Program-made: the position numbers and the translations under genes
Shown here: piece by piece, positions 1 through 8,685 of the stretch
Numbering within the stretch: the stretch's first letter is position 1
Layout: every line of letters begins with the position of its first letter
The notes under the pieces: generated by a model
The model's database searches: none
Told to the model about the DNA's origin: nothing
Seen by the model: the letters and a program-made list of their open reading frames with translations, nothing else
From: CAZOLI01 sp964580675
GTDB lineage: Bacteria; Planctomycetota; MHYJ01; CAYXQY01
Reading direction: 5' to 3'
DNA length: 64,000 nt
NCBI GenBank assembly: GCA_964580675.1
Contig: CAZOLI010000001.1
Span: 62,001 to 126,000, forward strand

Positions 1-1374
1 GAATCGAACTTCATCAGGCTGGTAGAGAGGAATCTGTTTTAGCGTTTCCAGAACGCTCGCGCCGGCCATCTGAAGATTCCGAATCCGCTGAGACTCGCGC
101 CGGAATGAAGCAAGTTGCTCCTGTATTTCCTTCTGACGCTCCTCCCGTTTGTTTAAATCTTCCAGACGCTGTTCAAAACTCTTCTTTCGCTCCACCACCG
201 GCTGGGTAACCATGTATTTTCTTGTTCCAAAGACAAGAATGGCCAGCATAACAATAACCATTCCCGCCAGGGCCGGAAATTCCTGATGCCACCATTTTTC
301 TCGTCGTTCCGCCCCGCTGGTGGTGAACTTCAGAAACTGCCCCCTCTCCCTGTCGATGGATAGTGCCAGTCCAAGCGGAACCGACCACTCCGGACCGCCG
401 GATCGGAAAAGCGATTGTTCCTTCTCCGGCAACGCGGAGAGATCACAGGCGGAGGTCGGATCAAACGTCTGGACGTTCACCTGAAGATGTTCCTGCAACT
501 CCTGACGCACATCCGGAATCCGGGCCCCCTCTCCCGAAATATACAGTGAATCCGGCTGATCGGGAAGTTCGGAAAACTCCCGTTGAAAGTAATTGTAGGC
601 CGAATAAACTCTTGTTCCGAGAGCGGATATTCCCCCTTTCATATCCTCCCGAAATTCTTCTTCGAATTTGCCCTCTCCCTGGACATGTTGCCAGAGTTTC
701 CTGTATCCGGATTCCTCGGTTTCTGATTCTTCCGTAATCTGATCCGTTATGGTCGTGATTCCCCCGGTGGAGTTTCGGGCGGATACGATTGTTCCGTCGC
801 GGAGGAGTACGGAATCAATGGTATTGTACCCGATGTTTGCGAGCAGGACGAGACCATCCGTGCTATAATTGTTCTCATCATACGAAGCCACTTCATCAAA
901 CGCCTGATAATAAGCGATTGAATCAGGAACACATGCCTCGAGGCGAACCCCCTGTTTTTTCATCCCGCCATCGAGGCGTTCCAGCCAGTTTCCACGGAGC
1001 AATCCAATCAGTATCGGATACTGATTGTTTTCGTCGGCCGCACCAAGAATGTGGTAACTGTACTCCAACCCCTCCTGCTTGTGCGTTCCGGCAAATTGTT
1101 CCACCTCCATCGATACCATGCGTTCGATCTGTACCGGATCCGACGCCGGGCAGGTCATGTACCGCATATTCAAGTTTTTTCCCGAAACCCCGACCTGTAC
1201 CAGGTTCCGGGGTAGATCCAGCTGATCCGCGTTCTCCAAAAACCCCTCCAACCGATCCTCGACCGGCCGACCATACGGCAAATAAGCCGCACCATCGATT
1301 GCAATTGAGCCGGTACCGGACCTCGCCTGACAGATGCGAACGCCGGTACGGGATATATCAATACCTGAAGACAT
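1..1374 (-). CDS. PilM-like ATPase fused to membrane segment, partial (cut by left edge)
   Basis: The reverse frame is open from an ATG at 1374 to the window edge, giving 458 residues with no stop. It starts MSSGIDISRTGVRI, the actin-like phosphate-1 pattern of PilM proteins, and carries a second glycine-rich nucleotide-binding stretch (LYISGEGARIPDV). After about 365 residues comes one hydrophobic segment (GMVIVMLAILVFG) and then a charged coiled coil, so PilM-like and PilN-like parts appear joined in one chain. PilM proteins act as the cytoplasmic actin-like ring of type IV pilus and type II secretion platforms. The gene lies 11 bases downstream of an FHA gene on the same strand, suggesting one transcript. 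It is a distant second copy beside the PilM-like gene at 44414-46336. The C-terminus is missing, so full length is unknown. Confidence 0.75.
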   Translation of the reverse strand, partial: MSSGIDISRTGVRICQARSGTGSIAIDGAAYLPYGRPVEDRLEGFLENADQLDLPRNLVQVGVSGKNLNMRYMTCPASDPVQIERMVSMEVEQFAGTHKQEGLEYSYHILGAADENNQYPILIGLLRGNWLERLDGGMKKQGVRLEACVPDSIAYYQAFDEVASYDENNYSTDGLVLLANIGYNTIDSVLLRDGTIVSARNSTGGITTITDQITEESETEESGYRKLWQHVQGEGKFEEEFREDMKGGISALGTRVYSAYNYFQREFSELPDQPDSLYISGEGARIPDVRQELQEHLQVNVQTFDPTSACDLSALPEKEQSLFRSGGPEWSVPLGLALSIDRERGQFLKFTTSGAERREKWWHQEFPALAGMVIVMLAILVFGTRKYMVTQPVVERKKSFEQRLEDLNKREERQKEIQEQLASFRRESQRIRNLQMAGASVLETLKQIPLYQPDEVRF

Positions 1375-1385
1375 TTTTTCGCTCC

Positions 1386-3497
1386 TTACCTGTTCTCATT
1401 CTTTAAAAATTCCCGGGCCTTTCGGTACGCATCCGTGTTGCTGAAATTCGTTTCCATTTCCCGGAGAAGCGTGCGGGCAAGTTCCATGTATCCGGCCCGG
1501 GCATATGTACGCAAACGGCGATAAAGCGATTCGGCCCTCTTCTTCCTGTATTCTCTGGCCGTTCTCTCCTCCAGTTTCATGGCTCGCTCGGCCAGCGGCT
1601 GAACCTCCCTGGCAAGAGCTGAATTACCAAGTCGGTCCATAAGGCTCTTCACCTTCTTATTATATTCACCGGCAAGGCTCGATGAATTCAATCGACGAGC
1701 GGCCTCAAGCCCTTCGGCCAGTTCCGTTCGACTCCGATTAATTTTTCGCCGAAGATTATCCCGGATCTCATTGAGTCGATTCATTGTCTTCTCCGGAAGC
1801 CCCTCCCTGGATAAAGCCCGATCCAGTTCGGAGGTGGCTTCTCCCCACCGCCTTGACTGGATCAGGTGTTTGATTTCTTCGGGAGATCGGATTTCTCGCT
1901 CCGATTTTTGATCGTCATCCTGTCCCCCCCTCTTCTGAATACTAATTCGAAAGGGTATTTTCCCGGTGCTTCCGGACGAATCTATTGCTCCCTCTCCGCC
2001 TCCCAAACGCGTCGATTCCATAAACACGTGCAGGGAAAGCCCCTGAACCGTTCGCCGACATTCCGCCGTAAGCGGGGTTGGAAACAGGAGGCGATACGTC
2101 GACCGGCCAATCGGGATCTCAATCCACCGAACCCCACCAGCTTCCTGACCGGGTGACAATTCCCGTTCCCCCTCCTCCACGGTTGAAAGACGCAATTTGT
2201 TTACCCGTTCATGATCCGCAATTAGCCACTGAAACCCCAGCCTGTCACTTTGAACCCGGATGGATTTCCTGAAGGAATACGACAGTGAAATCTGATCACT
2301 CTTTTGAACCTCCAGGGAAAATGACAGAGTACGAAAGGATTCCGGGGCAATCATCGATCCCAGCCACTGCAAATCCTCCTTTTTATTCCGGATCACTTTT
2401 GACATCCAGGGAGCAAGGCGGCGATCCCCTTCCCAGATCCGCAAACCACTCTGATAAAGCGTCGGTCCGTTCGAAACCGTTGATACAAGCTGTCCGTGAG
2501 GTCCCATTTGAAGGGGAAACGGATCCATGTTGTATATTTCCCTCCGCTCCGTTGTCCCCTTTCGCCTGGTTGTTACGTTTATAAAGTCAACCAGTAAATT
2601 TCCCTGATCACCGGCACCGATGATGCGAAGATTGAGGTAATTTGCCCCGTCCGGTGGCGTGATTAATGAAGACTTCCGGAATTTCCAGGTGCCTTCCCCT
2701 CTGCGCACCGAGTGGACAAGTTCCCGGTGAAACGGCTTTGCCTCCTCCGACTTCTTCCATCTCAACAACAGACCGGCTACACCATTTATGTCGCGGGCAA
2801 GGTACCGCCCCCGAAACATAAATTGCCGCTCCCCGGTGACGCGCAAATTCCGACCGAAGTCACAGTACGCTCTGTTCTCTCGACCGGGAAGCTGCAGTTT
2901 TAGCACCCGAAGTTTCTGCTCCTCCAAATTCTCAAGCGAAGCCCCTGGCCCCAGATCCCATTTGTTCCTTCCCTGTTCAAAATTTCCCGCCCTGCCGAGA
3001 AGATTATCCGTCTTCTCTTCCCCCTGTATGGAACGGGAAAGCATATATCCACCAAAAACGACCATTGCACCGATCAATAGAACAACCCCTCCTCCCCTTG
3101 CCCATTTCACCAGATCAACGGAAGAAGCGTGCAGTGCATTAAATCGTTCCAGGCCCGAAACGGAAACATCCTCCGAACGTACCGTTTCCTCCACCGGCTC
3201 GTATTCTTCGTCGGCGGATTCTCCAAAATAAATCAGAGTTTCCCCGATGGTGATGCGATCCCCTTCCTCAACCGGTTCCCGTTCAACGAGCTCGCCATTT
3301 ACGTAACACCCGTTCTTACTGTCCAGATCCACAAGCACATACTGTCCTTCCTCCCTTCGCAACTCGCAGTGCTCACGGGAAAGTTTGGGATCCGACAGTA
3401 CAAGATCATTTTCCTGTGATCGGCCAATGCGATATCGCCCCTCCTTCAACTCCTCTTTCCGTGTTGTATCTTCGTATTCGACCGTTAACTCTATCAT
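1386..3497 (-). CDS. FHA-domain single-pass membrane protein
   Basis: A 703-residue protein begins with a forkhead-associated domain at about residues 1-95, with the expected GRSxxND, SREHC and SKNGCYVNG motifs, which in the family bind phosphothreonine peptides. A transmembrane helix follows at about 136-155 (VVLLIGAMVVFGGYML), so FHA is cytoplasmic and the rest extracytoplasmic. Residues about 170-310 look like a beta-rich sandwich similar to carbohydrate-binding modules, which is inference from pattern alone. The C-terminal 200 residues are charged and helical. It precedes the PilM-like gene by 11 bases and is probably cotranscribed. A role linking phospho-signalling to a pilus or secretion platform is inferred. 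The downstream partner is cut by the edge, so the operon cannot be completed here. Confidence 0.7.
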   Translation of the reverse strand: MIELTVEYEDTTRKEELKEGRYRIGRSQENDLVLSDPKLSREHCELRREEGQYVLVDLDSKNGCYVNGELVEREPVEEGDRITIGETLIYFGESADEEYEPVEETVRSEDVSVSGLERFNALHASSVDLVKWARGGGVVLLIGAMVVFGGYMLSRSIQGEEKTDNLLGRAGNFEQGRNKWDLGPGASLENLEEQKLRVLKLQLPGRENRAYCDFGRNLRVTGERQFMFRGRYLARDINGVAGLLLRWKKSEEAKPFHRELVHSVRRGEGTWKFRKSSLITPPDGANYLNLRIIGAGDQGNLLVDFINVTTRRKGTTERREIYNMDPFPLQMGPHGQLVSTVSNGPTLYQSGLRIWEGDRRLAPWMSKVIRNKKEDLQWLGSMIAPESFRTLSFSLEVQKSDQISLSYSFRKSIRVQSDRLGFQWLIADHERVNKLRLSTVEEGERELSPGQEAGGVRWIEIPIGRSTYRLLFPTPLTAECRRTVQGLSLHVFMESTRLGGGEGAIDSSGSTGKIPFRISIQKRGGQDDDQKSEREIRSPEEIKHLIQSRRWGEATSELDRALSREGLPEKTMNRLNEIRDNLRRKINRSRTELAEGLEAARRLNSSSLAGEYNKKVKSLMDRLGNSALAREVQPLAERAMKLEERTAREYRKKRAESLYRRLRTYARAGYMELARTLLREMETNFSNTDAYRKAREFLKNENR

Positions 3498-4359
3498 ATA
3501 ACGACAGTTTTTTGCGCCAGGAAACAGGCAAACCGATCAAACATTCAGAAGAGCAGTTGCTTTCACATCAATCGGTAAGGCTTTTGAAAAAAGAACGGGA
3601 ACCTGTTGCAGGAACATCCGTAGTCGGTCCTTGCGACAATCTGTGGTGATGAGCTCCCACCTGATCCGAAAACCGATCAGGACGGAAATCACATTATTGT
3701 GCGTGGTATCTCGCAAATTCCTATTCTATCACCGCCTGATGATTGATTCAACGACAACGGATTCCATTCTTCATGTTGACGTGCAATTTACATGCCAAAG
3801 CCCACCTCGCTTATCGCAAATCCCAATTCACACAAACCTCCACAGAAACTCCCCCAACATACACGTAAGTTTTTCTATAACCTTACCTTATACAGCTAAT
3901 GTAACGTAACCCATCGGGCGTGGAACACCGGACCCGTATCGCCGAACAACAATGAAAACGCCGAGGAGCAATCATCTGTAAAATATGTTTACAATTGGTC
4001 CGCAGAAACTGCTAATGGTTCAAAACTGGTCTTCCGGGTTGGTCTGCGTCATTTTATTCTCAAAAATATGCTCGGTATCGGCATTTTGCACATCAAAATA
4101 TCCTGACCCTGACCGGAATACGGGACGCTTTTCCCCACAATCCATTTCGGATGGTGTGGAAATAAAAATTAGAATAAATGTATACAAATAAGCCGTAACA
4201 TCTCCTGATCTCCAATAGAACTCAATCTGCAATATGTGTTTTACCGGGAAATGGCGAGTTTTCTTTTTTACCGCCCTTGATTTGATACAACCATTCAATT
4301 CCGTGTTAAAATGTCCGGTTGCTTTTTCTTGTTTTTGATACAAACATCCAAACATACCC
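3498..4359. other. AT-rich intergenic region, divergent promoters expected
   Basis: This 860-base stretch lies between divergently transcribed genes (minus FHA gene, plus LOG-like gene). Reading frames here are short and have low-complexity translations with no family resemblance. The right half is clearly richer in A and T than the flanking genes. It should hold the promoters for both sides, but I could not pick out a convincing -35/-10 pair. No tRNA, repeat array or transposon end was seen. Confidence 0.4.
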
Positions 4360-4851
4360 ATGAAGATGCCAAGGAAACCAACACGCATATCCGTGATCGG
4401 CGGAAGTCGCGCAGAGGAGTCCGACCTGGAACAGGCAGAGGCCGCGGGAAGGGCCATAGCGGAACGGGAGGCCATCCTGATCTGCGGCGGGTTGGGAGGC
4501 GTGATGGAAGCAGCGTGCCGGGGAGCGGTGGAGGCGGGAGGGCGTACCGTCGGTATTCTTCCGGGAAATCAACCCGACATGGCGAATCCTTATGTTCAGA
4601 TCCCCATTGTCACAGGCATGGGGGAAGGGAGGAACGTCCTTGTGGCAAAATCGGGGAACGGTGTTCTGGCCATCGACGGCCGTTTTGGAACCATGACCGA
4701 AATAGGGTTTGCCCTGAAATCAAACCGACCTGTGGCCGCACTGGGAGAGTGGAAACTGGCGGACGTGAACCCGTCCCGGGATCAATTTCTTCGGGCTTCA
4801 TCACCTCAGGACGCGGTCGAGTGGTTGTTCGAACAGGTGACCGGGTCATAA
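4360..4851 (+). CDS. TIGR00725/LOG-like nucleotide-binding protein
   Basis: A 163-residue Rossmann-type protein. It starts with a beta strand and loop (ISVIGGSRA), has the glycine-rich ICGGLGGVMEAACRGA segment and a later GRFGTMTEIGFAL segment in the place where lysine-decarboxylase-like (LOG) proteins have PGGxGTxxE. These are the hallmarks of the TIGR00725 family, related to cytokinin-activating LOG phosphoribohydrolases. The canonical PGG is replaced by DGR, so catalytic activity is uncertain, and the family function is largely unassigned. The start at 4360 has another ATG two codons later and no strong ribosome binding site. It is followed after 129 bases by accD on the same strand. Confidence 0.75.
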   Translation: MKMPRKPTRISVIGGSRAEESDLEQAEAAGRAIAEREAILICGGLGGVMEAACRGAVEAGGRTVGILPGNQPDMANPYVQIPIVTGMGEGRNVLVAKSGNGVLAIDGRFGTMTEIGFALKSNRPVAALGEWKLADVNPSRDQFLRASSPQDAVEWLFEQVTGS

Positions 4852-4980
4852 ATCCGGCCGATCTTTTCCTGAATATTTGATATTACGATCCGGAAAAGAG
4901 AAAATAACAGAGTTCTGTTTCGCCTTCATTTCGGGCAAATTATTCTTGCATCCCATAAATACCGGTTTTGATCCAAATCG

Positions 4981-5832
4981 ATGACCTCCTGGGAAGACAT
5001 CAAAAATTTCGTGTTCAGCGGCGGTTCGAACAATGAAGTACCGGAGGGGCTATGGGAAACGTGTGACGGCTGTGACAACATGGTGTACCGAAAGGAAGTT
5101 GAAAATTTGGACAACACCTGCCCGGAATGTGAATACCATTTTCCCCTGACCGCCAGGGAGCGAATTGAGCTTCTTTTGGACGACGGGAGTTTTGAGGAAA
5201 TGTGGGAAGATTTGCAGACCACGGATCCCCTGAACTTCAAGGCCCGGAAGTCCTACAAAGAAAAACTGGCCGAGGCACAGGAAAAAACCGGGTTAACCGA
5301 AGCAATCCTGACCGGCACCGGCACCATAAACGGTCGGGAAGTGATGTTTGGGGTCACCGATCGAAATTTTATCATGGGATCCATGGGATCGGTTGTTGGG
5401 GAAAAAGTAACTCGCTGTTTTGAACACGCCACCGAACAGAACCTACCATTTATTATGGTTTCCGGTTCCGGAGGAGGTGCTCGAATGTACGAAGGAGCGA
5501 TATCCCTCATGCAGATGGCCAAAACAAGCGCCGCGGCGGCTCGTTTTGACGAAAAGGGAATGCCATTTATCTCCGTTCTCACGAATGCCACAATGGCGGG
5601 GGTTCAGGCGAGTTTCGCTTCTCTCGGGGACCTTATTGTTGCCGAACCCGGAGCATTGATTGGCTTTACCGGCCCCCGCGTCATTAAACAAACCATTAAC
5701 AAAGAATTGCCGGAGGGGTTCCAAAGATCCGAATTCCTCCTTGAACACGGTTTTCTGGACCGCATCATACATCGGCAGGACATGAAACAGGAACTGTGTG
5801 ATATGCTGGATTACATGTCTCCCGTCGTGTAA
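4981..5832 (+). CDS. accD: Acetyl-CoA carboxylase carboxyltransferase subunit beta
   Basis: A 283-residue protein of the usual AccD length. The N-terminal four-cysteine zinc ribbon is complete (C28, C31, C47, C50). The crotonase-like carboxyltransferase core carries MGSMGSVVGEK and the SGSGGGARMYEG segment that forms the oxyanion hole around the carboxybiotin site. It would transfer the carboxyl group from biotin on BCCP to acetyl-CoA, giving malonyl-CoA for fatty acid synthesis, as a cytoplasmic complex with AccA. No accA, accB or accC is in the window. The usual SGGARM has one extra Gly-rich position here (GSGGGARM), a minor variation. ATG at 4981 gives the expected N-terminus. Confidence 0.95.
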   Translation: MTSWEDIKNFVFSGGSNNEVPEGLWETCDGCDNMVYRKEVENLDNTCPECEYHFPLTARERIELLLDDGSFEEMWEDLQTTDPLNFKARKSYKEKLAEAQEKTGLTEAILTGTGTINGREVMFGVTDRNFIMGSMGSVVGEKVTRCFEHATEQNLPFIMVSGSGGGARMYEGAISLMQMAKTSAAAARFDEKGMPFISVLTNATMAGVQASFASLGDLIVAEPGALIGFTGPRVIKQTINKELPEGFQRSEFLLEHGFLDRIIHRQDMKQELCDMLDYMSPVV

Positions 5833-5939
5833 CATCGGTCTCCCTGCCCCTTCTCCCCGATGAAACGTTCTTAAAATGGAGATTCGTATACGGTACACTC
5901 ACGATCAAAATTGATCATTCATTCGTTTAAGTCCTAGGT

Positions 5940-8621
5940 ATGCCAGACAAGAACACCATGGAAAACAGGTACGATTTTGCCTCCTCAGAGACGGAAATTT
6001 ATGAATTCTGGGAGGAGAACAACCTCTTTCGTGCCGAGGCCTCATCGGACGATGACCCCTACGTCATCATGATACCCCCGCCGAATGTAACGGGAGAACT
6101 TCATATGGGACATGCCGTAAATACCACCCTGCAGGACCTGCTTGTTCGCGCCCACCGCATGATGGGACACGAAACGCTCTGGTTGCCCGGCACTGACCAC
6201 GCAGGTATTGCGACCCAGAACGTTGTGGAAAAACAATTGAAGGAGGAAGGGCTATCCAGAGAGGATCTTAGCAGGGAAGAGTTTCTGGAACACGTCTGGG
6301 ACTGGAAGGAGGAATACGAACAAAAAATAACGGATCAGCTTAAACACCTCGGCGCCTCCTGTGATTGGAGCCGGAAGCGTTTCACGATGGACGAAGACTA
6401 CATAAAGGCCATCAACGAAGCCTTTATTCGGCTCTACGAGGAAGGACTGATCTACCGCGGAAAGTACATCATCAACTGGTGTGTGCGCTGTGGCACAAGT
6501 CTCTCCGACCTCGAAGTCGAACACGAAGAAGTCGACGGGAAACTATGGCATATACGATACCCCGTAAAAGGAGAGGAGAACACATTAACCGTCGCGACCA
6601 CCCGTCCGGAAACCATGCTCGGTGACACCGCGGTCGCGGTGCATCCCGGAGACGATCGATACGAATTCGATCATGGAAAGACGGTTATTCTGCCCATCCA
6701 AAACCGTCCGATCCCGGTAATTGCCGATCACTTTGTGGATTCGTCGTTCGGCACGGGAGCGGTAAAAGTAACCCCGGCACACGACGAAAATGACTATCGA
6801 TGCGCGGAGCGAAATGATCTCGATCGCATTCAGGTCATCGATAAAGATGGTCGGATGACCGCGAAGGCCGGGGAGGAATTTGAAGGCATGGCCCGATTTG
6901 AGTGCCGTGAAGCGGTGGTGGAAAAACTTGAGGACGAAGGATACCTCGAAAAAGTAGAGGACTACACCGTAAATCAGTCCCTCTGTTATCGCTGCGACAC
7001 GGTTCTCGAGCCCTACCTTTCCAATCAATGGTTCGTGGACATGGACCCGCTGGCGGAACCCGCCATTGAGCTGGGAGAAAATGGTACTCCTCAGTTTCAC
7101 CCGGAACGATGGCAGGAAGTTTACCTTGACTGGCTCCGGGACACCCGTGACTGGTGCATCTCCCGACAACTGTGGTGGGGACACAAAATTCCCATCTGGT
7201 ACTGCCAGGAATGCGGCGAGCACACGGCCTCGGTGGAGGAACCCGACGAACCATGTGAGGAGTGCGACTCAACAACGTTCGAACAGGAAACCGACGTTCT
7301 GGATACGTGGTTCAGTTCAGCCCTGTGGCCCTTTGCCACGTTGGGATGGCCGGAGGAGACGGCGGACCTCGAAAAATTCTATCCCACGGACACACTTGTG
7401 ACGGCACGGGACATCATTTATTTATGGGTGGCCCGTATGGTCATAACCGGTCTGGAGTTCCTCGACCGTGAACCGTTCGAGGACGTTTACATCAACCCGA
7501 CGATCCTGAATCCCGAAGGTCGACGAATGAGCAAATCACTCGGAACCGGCATCGATCCATTGCGGGTTGTGGAAGACGTGGGAGCGGACGCAACCAGATT
7601 TGGTCTTACCCTGATGACCACCGGTGCACAGGACATCCGATTCAGTCCGGACAAAATTGAGGAAAGTCGAAATCTCGTTACGAAAATGTGGAATTCGTTC
7701 CGTCTGTTTTTCGTGAATCTTGACGAGGGGGAGAAGGTTCCGGAAGACCTTCCGCCGGAAACGGAACTTCAACCCGAGGACCATTGGATATTAAGCCGCC
7801 ACAACCGGTGTCGGAAGGTGATGAAACAATCCCTCGAAAACTTCCAGTTTTCCGATCTTGCCAACGAATTTTACCACCACTTCTGGGATGAATTCTGCGA
7901 TTGGTACCTGGAATGGGCCAAGAACCGACTCGAGGCCGATGACGGGGAGGAACGGCGGAATGTACTTGCTGTGCTGAATTACCTCTACCGGGGAATTTTC
8001 CGGTTAATCCACCCGGTTACCCCATTTGTAACAGAAGAGCTGTGGCAAAAGCTTCGCACCGTTCAGGAGAAAGACGCCCCCGAATCTATTATGGATCTTT
8101 CGTATCCGGTATGTGATGAGGACCTCATAAATAACGACATAGAATTCAGCATGGATCACATTCAGGAAGTGGTAAGAGGAATAAGGGAAGTTCGGAACCG
8201 GATGAATATTTCCCCGGCTGAACAGGTGCCTGCTCGTATATCACCGGGAAATCAAGAAACGACCAACCAGCTCAAACAGTACAGGGATTTGATCTGTCGG
8301 GCCGCCGGCGTAAAAGAGATTGCCATCGGTACGGACCTCGATAAACCTCCTCGATCAGCAGCCTTCGTCCGGGACGGCATCGAAGGATACGTTCCGCTCG
8401 ACGACCTTATAGACCGGGACCAGGAAGTGGAACGGCTTGAAAACGAACTGGAGGAGGCACTTTCGGAACTTGAACACGTGAAAACCAAACTCGACAACAC
8501 GGAGTTTGTCGAAAACGCCCCGGATGAGATCGTGCAGCAGGAAGTGGATCGGCGAGATGAACTGTCGGAAAAAGTGCAGAAACTGAAGGAAAATCTTTCC
8601 GACTGGCGTGACACGGAATAA
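5940..8621 (+). CDS. valS: Valyl-tRNA synthetase
   Basis: An 893-residue class I aminoacyl-tRNA synthetase that charges tRNA-Val in the cytoplasm. The HIGH-type signature is HMGH at 55-58 after the typical IPPPNVTGELHMGH run, and the KMSKS loop is RMSKS near 529-533. The editing (CP1) domain with the family motif TTRPETMLGDTA is present, as are two zinc-type Cys clusters (CVRC near 182 and the CxxC pairs near residues 423-442). The anticodon domain follows, ending in the tRNA-binding coiled coil typical of ValRS (about 825-893). Length matches the bacterial family. It sits 107 bases after accD and converges on the HDOD-GGDEF gene. Confidence 0.97.
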   Translation: MPDKNTMENRYDFASSETEIYEFWEENNLFRAEASSDDDPYVIMIPPPNVTGELHMGHAVNTTLQDLLVRAHRMMGHETLWLPGTDHAGIATQNVVEKQLKEEGLSREDLSREEFLEHVWDWKEEYEQKITDQLKHLGASCDWSRKRFTMDEDYIKAINEAFIRLYEEGLIYRGKYIINWCVRCGTSLSDLEVEHEEVDGKLWHIRYPVKGEENTLTVATTRPETMLGDTAVAVHPGDDRYEFDHGKTVILPIQNRPIPVIADHFVDSSFGTGAVKVTPAHDENDYRCAERNDLDRIQVIDKDGRMTAKAGEEFEGMARFECREAVVEKLEDEGYLEKVEDYTVNQSLCYRCDTVLEPYLSNQWFVDMDPLAEPAIELGENGTPQFHPERWQEVYLDWLRDTRDWCISRQLWWGHKIPIWYCQECGEHTASVEEPDEPCEECDSTTFEQETDVLDTWFSSALWPFATLGWPEETADLEKFYPTDTLVTARDIIYLWVARMVITGLEFLDREPFEDVYINPTILNPEGRRMSKSLGTGIDPLRVVEDVGADATRFGLTLMTTGAQDIRFSPDKIEESRNLVTKMWNSFRLFFVNLDEGEKVPEDLPPETELQPEDHWILSRHNRCRKVMKQSLENFQFSDLANEFYHHFWDEFCDWYLEWAKNRLEADDGEERRNVLAVLNYLYRGIFRLIHPVTPFVTEELWQKLRTVQEKDAPESIMDLSYPVCDEDLINNDIEFSMDHIQEVVRGIREVRNRMNISPAEQVPARISPGNQETTNQLKQYRDLICRAAGVKEIAIGTDLDKPPRSAAFVRDGIEGYVPLDDLIDRDQEVERLENELEEALSELEHVKTKLDNTEFVENAPDEIVQQEVDRRDELSEKVQKLKENLSDWRDTE

Positions 8622-8685
8622 CAAAAAGGAATGAAATCCATCAGAGCAGAGAGGGGTCCTCCGCTCATTGCTCTCATTGCTCTCC

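Noticed and set aside
3631..3909. A 92-residue frame in the left intergenic region
   Set aside because: Translation is rich in rare patterns and Ser/Thr/His with no domain, and the region is AT-rich spacer between divergent genes.
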